Shown here piece by piece: positions 61,007 to 64,000 of a DNA stretch of 64,000 bases (the first letter of the stretch is position 1; every line of letters starts with the position of its first letter). Source of the DNA: Zygnema cylindricum (lineage: Eukaryota; Streptophyta; Zygnematophyceae; Zygnematales; Zygnemataceae). The position numbers and the translations under genes are program-made. The stretch is taken from contig JBBHKE010002413.1 of assembly GCA_037447655.1 (NCBI GenBank), positions 142,143 to 206,142 on the forward strand, in the 5' to 3' direction. The notes under the pieces are model-generated. The model saw nothing but the letters and a program-made list of their open reading frames with translations. It searched no databases and was not told the DNA's origin.

Positions 61007-61847
61007 TGCTTAAAGTTTTGCTGGGCTTGCGGACATAGACCGTCATAATAAAATTAGCAATTCACACGGCCGGCGAAAGTTTAAGGTAACAAAACTGAAT
61101 TTCGATGTAAGCGCAAATAATTTGTTACTTCAAAAAGTGACAAGCGTAGACATGTACGAAACATGTGACAGATAAACGATACACAAAATGTTGCGAAACT
61201 TCCACTCGACTTCAATTTCATACGTCCACCCGCACGCTGTACAGTTTCTGTCAATTCGCAATGTTTGTACGCCACATTGTCGACGTGGAGGCATTGCAGA
61301 TGTTTAGGGTTTGTGATATTGTGACGTCTCGCATGTCACGCTAAACTATGACAGCGCCGACGTCACAAAATCTATACTTCCCGCCATGGTTTCCCGATTG
61401 TTTTTTTTTGTCTTTTCTTACTCTTCTTACTCTTCAGACCCTTTACAACCCCTGTACGGAAAAAAGCGCACGGAAAAAAGTCACGCACAGGCTGGAAACT
61501 TGCAGTGGGTTTTTTATTGTACTCCGTGCACAAAAAATGTCAAAAACTTTTGACACGTGCGACAACATCTGCCTATTCGTTCACCTCATGGAACTATATT
61601 TAAAATCACCTCTCACCTCGCGAGGTGATTTTAAATACAGTTTGAAGATGAACTGACCAAACGCGTTAGACGACAAACTGTAACGCGCTAGACGACAATC
61701 TGCTGTACATGTAAAGTTTTAAGGCAACGCAACTTGTACCGTGGAAATTTCATTTTTTTGGTACGGGTGCAGATTTTTTCATTTTTTTCGAAGTTATAGA
61801 GGAAAACGACACAAAATAACTGTAACTTTAGCACATGGGAAAGTGCC
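61007..61847. mobile_element. GTCACAA-family remnant with apical hairpin
   Basis: The right end carries ACATGGGAAAGTGCCC (61,832-61,847), the terminal sequence of the family at 57.6 kb, and the stretch 61,310-61,400 shares 'gacgtcacaaaatctatact' and 'ccatggtttcccgatt'-type sequence with 0.3 kb in inverse orientation. A hairpin with perfect 15-bp arms lies at 61,598-61,612 and 61,622-61,636. The left boundary is not found. Confidence 0.5.
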
Positions 61848-62246
61848 CTTAGCAGCAAAATTGAAATTGAATCGGCTATGCGTTACATTGAACTTAGACG
61901 CAAAGTGAAACGAAACCTCTTTAAACTAAAGTACTGTAACTCTTGTATGGAAATATTTAAATGCACGAAATGAAATAAACTTTGTACACTATAATAAAAC
62001 AAACCGGCGTAAAAATGTCGATTGAAATTAAATGAAAAAAAATCGCGTCGTCACGCGCGACGAAATTGAGCCACACTATCTACGAATCAACATTCTTACA
62101 TTATTGCAAAATTTCGTTTCGTGCGTTTTACTATTTCCGTACGAAACTTACAATAGCTCAGTTTAGTTTAAAGAGGCTTCGTTTCATTTTACGTCTAAGT
62201 TCAATGTAACGCATAGACGATTCAATTTTAATTTTGCGGCTAAGTG
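61848..62246. mobile_element. Foldback MITE with ~84-bp inverted repeats
   Basis: 61,849-61,932 and 62,159-62,245 are inverted copies over about 84 bp with few mismatches (cttagcagcaaaattgaaat against attttaattttgcggctaag; atgcgttacattgaacttag against its complement). About 225 bp of unique centre lies between. It abuts the end of the preceding element exactly, so the insertion site or boundary is shared. Confidence 0.85.
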
Positions 62247-62642
62247 CTCTCACAGTGGAGCTCACGTAAAGACAAAAAGTGACTGTCTGCAACACTTTTA
62301 GTTACATGTGGTTGCCGCAGTTTTGCTACCGTAAACTTTTGCCTGCCGTGTATATTGCTAATTTTATTATAACGGTTGACGTCCGCAAGCGCGGCAAAAC
62401 TTTAAGCGGTTGAAACAATATTTTGAAAGTCAAAGTTGTCCAACCGATTGACCGTCAAATTTGTACTCAACGGTACCTTATTTGTACCAAAATGTACTTC
62501 AAACGTACAATTTTTGACAAAGTGACGTAAGTGACTATGCGCAACCAAAACAGTCACTGTCATGATCAATAAAACTAATAAAACAGTTTAAAATTAATAA
62601 AACTGTACAAACTACATATACTGTACTTTTCCCATGGATAGA

Positions 62643-62870
62643 GGTGAAGCTCCATCAGACGAAAAGGTAGCCTATAATACTGTAGTTATAAAAATCCGTA
62701 CTCTCTCGTACCATGCTGTACTCAAGTTTCTGTTTTTTTCAGCAAAACAACATTACAAAAGATCTGACCAACGGTGACTAATATTGACGCTGGATTATAA
62801 ATGGGTATTCATTCGTGATGCAATCGTTTCATACTATTTTGATTTTGGCTGCCCACCTCAGGGTTGGTGG
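62643..62870. mobile_element. Inverted partial hairpin-MITE half
   Basis: AGCTCCATCAGACGAAAAGG at about 62,651, then 'aaaatccgtactctctcgta', 'ccatgctgta' and 'aacaacattacaaaagat' match the reverse complement of the right half of the GGGTGGCG-end family. The other half is missing. Confidence 0.65.
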
Positions 62871-62937
62871 CTGGTAAAATACAGAGCGTATTAAAAATCT
62901 TCACGCGGATAAAATTGAAATGTGTAGCAATGGACTA

Positions 62938-63154
62938 CACCGCCAATCATTATTAGCGTTGTGTACGCTAATTCCGTCCAGCTTTTTTTTGTTTTTATTC
63001 TCAAATAAAATTATCCACAATATTTTAAAAAAACCCTAATTCCTAATTAGAATAGACGATTTCTTTGAAAATTTCCAGATTCCTAATTAGCATAAACCAC
63101 GCTAATTATTCGTATACACTAAAAAAACTTACACGCTAATAACGATTGGCGGTG
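62938..63154. mobile_element. CACCG-end MITE with TA target duplication
   Basis: The left end CACCGCCAATCATTATTAGC and right end GCTAATAACGATTGGCGGTG are inverted, flanked by TA at 62,936-62,937 and 63,155-63,156. Length is 217 bp. The interior is nearly identical to the element at 63,817. Confidence 0.9.
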
Positions 63155-63516
63155 TACCATACAAATTCAAACTCGTGGCATACGCCATGTGCTCCGGGCA
63201 AAGGTAGACGCGAGTCCACCGAAATCCAACGCATAATCATTTCATTAAGATATTTCATTAAGATATTTCGTAACGCTCTTTCGGTACGCACTTTATGCAA
63301 TCCTTTCCGCTTCATGTTTTCGGTTTTCCCGCTCTTTCTGCTATCGTCGTACTTAAGTACATAGTACAAAGCACGCAAGTACATGGTATGCAAAGGAAGA
63401 TTGTAAATTATAATTGGTCGGTGTGAAAAATCTTTGACGATTTTCAATATTCGATCTTAATTTAAGTGGGTATACGATAGGTTGTTTACACTCACCAACC
63501 GATGGCTCGTACAGTA

Positions 63517-63792
63517 CACCTTGTATCGCTATTACTCCTATTAGTGTTTATAATTTTTTTGCCTCTTAAAATATCTTCCGTACACACTTGTCCGATTTTC
63601 AATTTGAGACCGCCAATCTGAAGCTGAGAATCTTACCTTTCAATCGCAACCGTCAGATTCACAATCCGACAATGTAAACTAAGAAATGATGTTTTAAGTG
63701 GCAAAAAAAACCTTAATACTAATAGCTATTAGTATTGGTATCGCGAAATGAATTTACCCGATTCCCAACACTAGCAATAGTGATACAAGGCG
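63517..63792. mobile_element. CACCG-type MITE, long
   Basis: The ends CACCTTGTATCGCTATTACT and TAGTGATACAAGGCG are inverted and flanked by TA (63,515-63,516, 63,793-63,794). The interior has the same 'ttccgtacacacttgtccga' core as the elements at 0.6 and 59 kb. Near 63,705-63,735 another 'aatactaatagctattagta' palindrome suggests one element nested at the end of another. Confidence 0.8.
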
Positions 63793-63816
63793 TAGTCCAT
63801 AACATTACAGCAAGTA

Positions 63817-64000
63817 CACCGCCAATCGTTATTAGCGTTGTGTACGCTAATTCCGTCCCGCTTTTTTTTGTTTTTATTCTCAAATAGAATTATCCACACT
63901 ATTTAAAAAAACCCTAATTCCTAATTAGAATAGACGATTTCTTCGAAAATTTCCAAATTCCCAATTAGCGTAAACCACGCTAATTATTCGTATACGCTAA
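63817..64000. mobile_element. CACCG-end MITE, cut by window end
   Basis: Starts with CACCGCCAATCGTTATTAGC after a TA (63,815-63,816) and follows the 62,938-63,154 element almost base for base until the window stops. Confidence 0.88.

Overview
The window looks like nuclear DNA from a green plant of the streptophyte lineage. Two intron-rich housekeeping genes of plant type read cleanly through canonical GT-AG introns, and the rest is DNA transposons, retroelement wreckage and unassigned AT-rich sequence. I cannot name the species. The HSPA12-type Hsp70 fragment and the non-LTR element with a C-terminal endonuclease would fit a non-seed plant or streptophyte alga better than a flowering plant, but that is inference.

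Gene-rich left part (about 1.1-26 kb): a plus-strand gene for a plastid-type M17 leucine aminopeptidase (11 exons, about 610 aa) converges on a minus-strand gene for exocyst subunit SEC6 (25 exons, 733 aa). Both could be assembled exon by exon with consistent splice phases. The genes share no pathway: one is a peptidase, the other a vesicle-tethering subunit. The SEC6 introns hold a recent 259-bp tandem duplication, minisatellites, a C-rich run and a possible transposon. The peptidase gene holds a duplicated exon start that would act as a truncating exon.

Transposon block 1 (about 26.6-33 kb): several families of non-autonomous DNA elements. These are hAT-like MITEs with perfect 8-bp target duplications, TA-flanked elements ending in CACCG, a family with GGGTGGCGTTCCATCAG ends and an internal hairpin, and a family with GGGTACGTCCCCATGT ends. 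Among them lies the 5' half of an HSPA12-like gene, cut off at a half-MITE.

Middle (about 33.3-46 kb): a frameshifted non-LTR retrotransposon with a reverse transcriptase, a cysteine-histidine motif and a C-terminal endonuclease-like domain, preceded by diverged ~290-bp tandem repeats. Then come an acidic orphan ORF, a short antisense Copia protease relic, long T-rich sequence with no recognisable gene, and a minus-strand gene for a protein with two copies of a cysteine-containing domain joined by a proline-rich linker, interrupted by an in-frame stop.

Right part (about 46.4-64 kb): a decayed Ty1/Copia element (gag, protease, integrase, RT, RNase H all recognisable, many stops) with rearranged ends, a tandem pair of tRNA-headed SINE-like units, and a second transposon block with more copies of the same MITE families.
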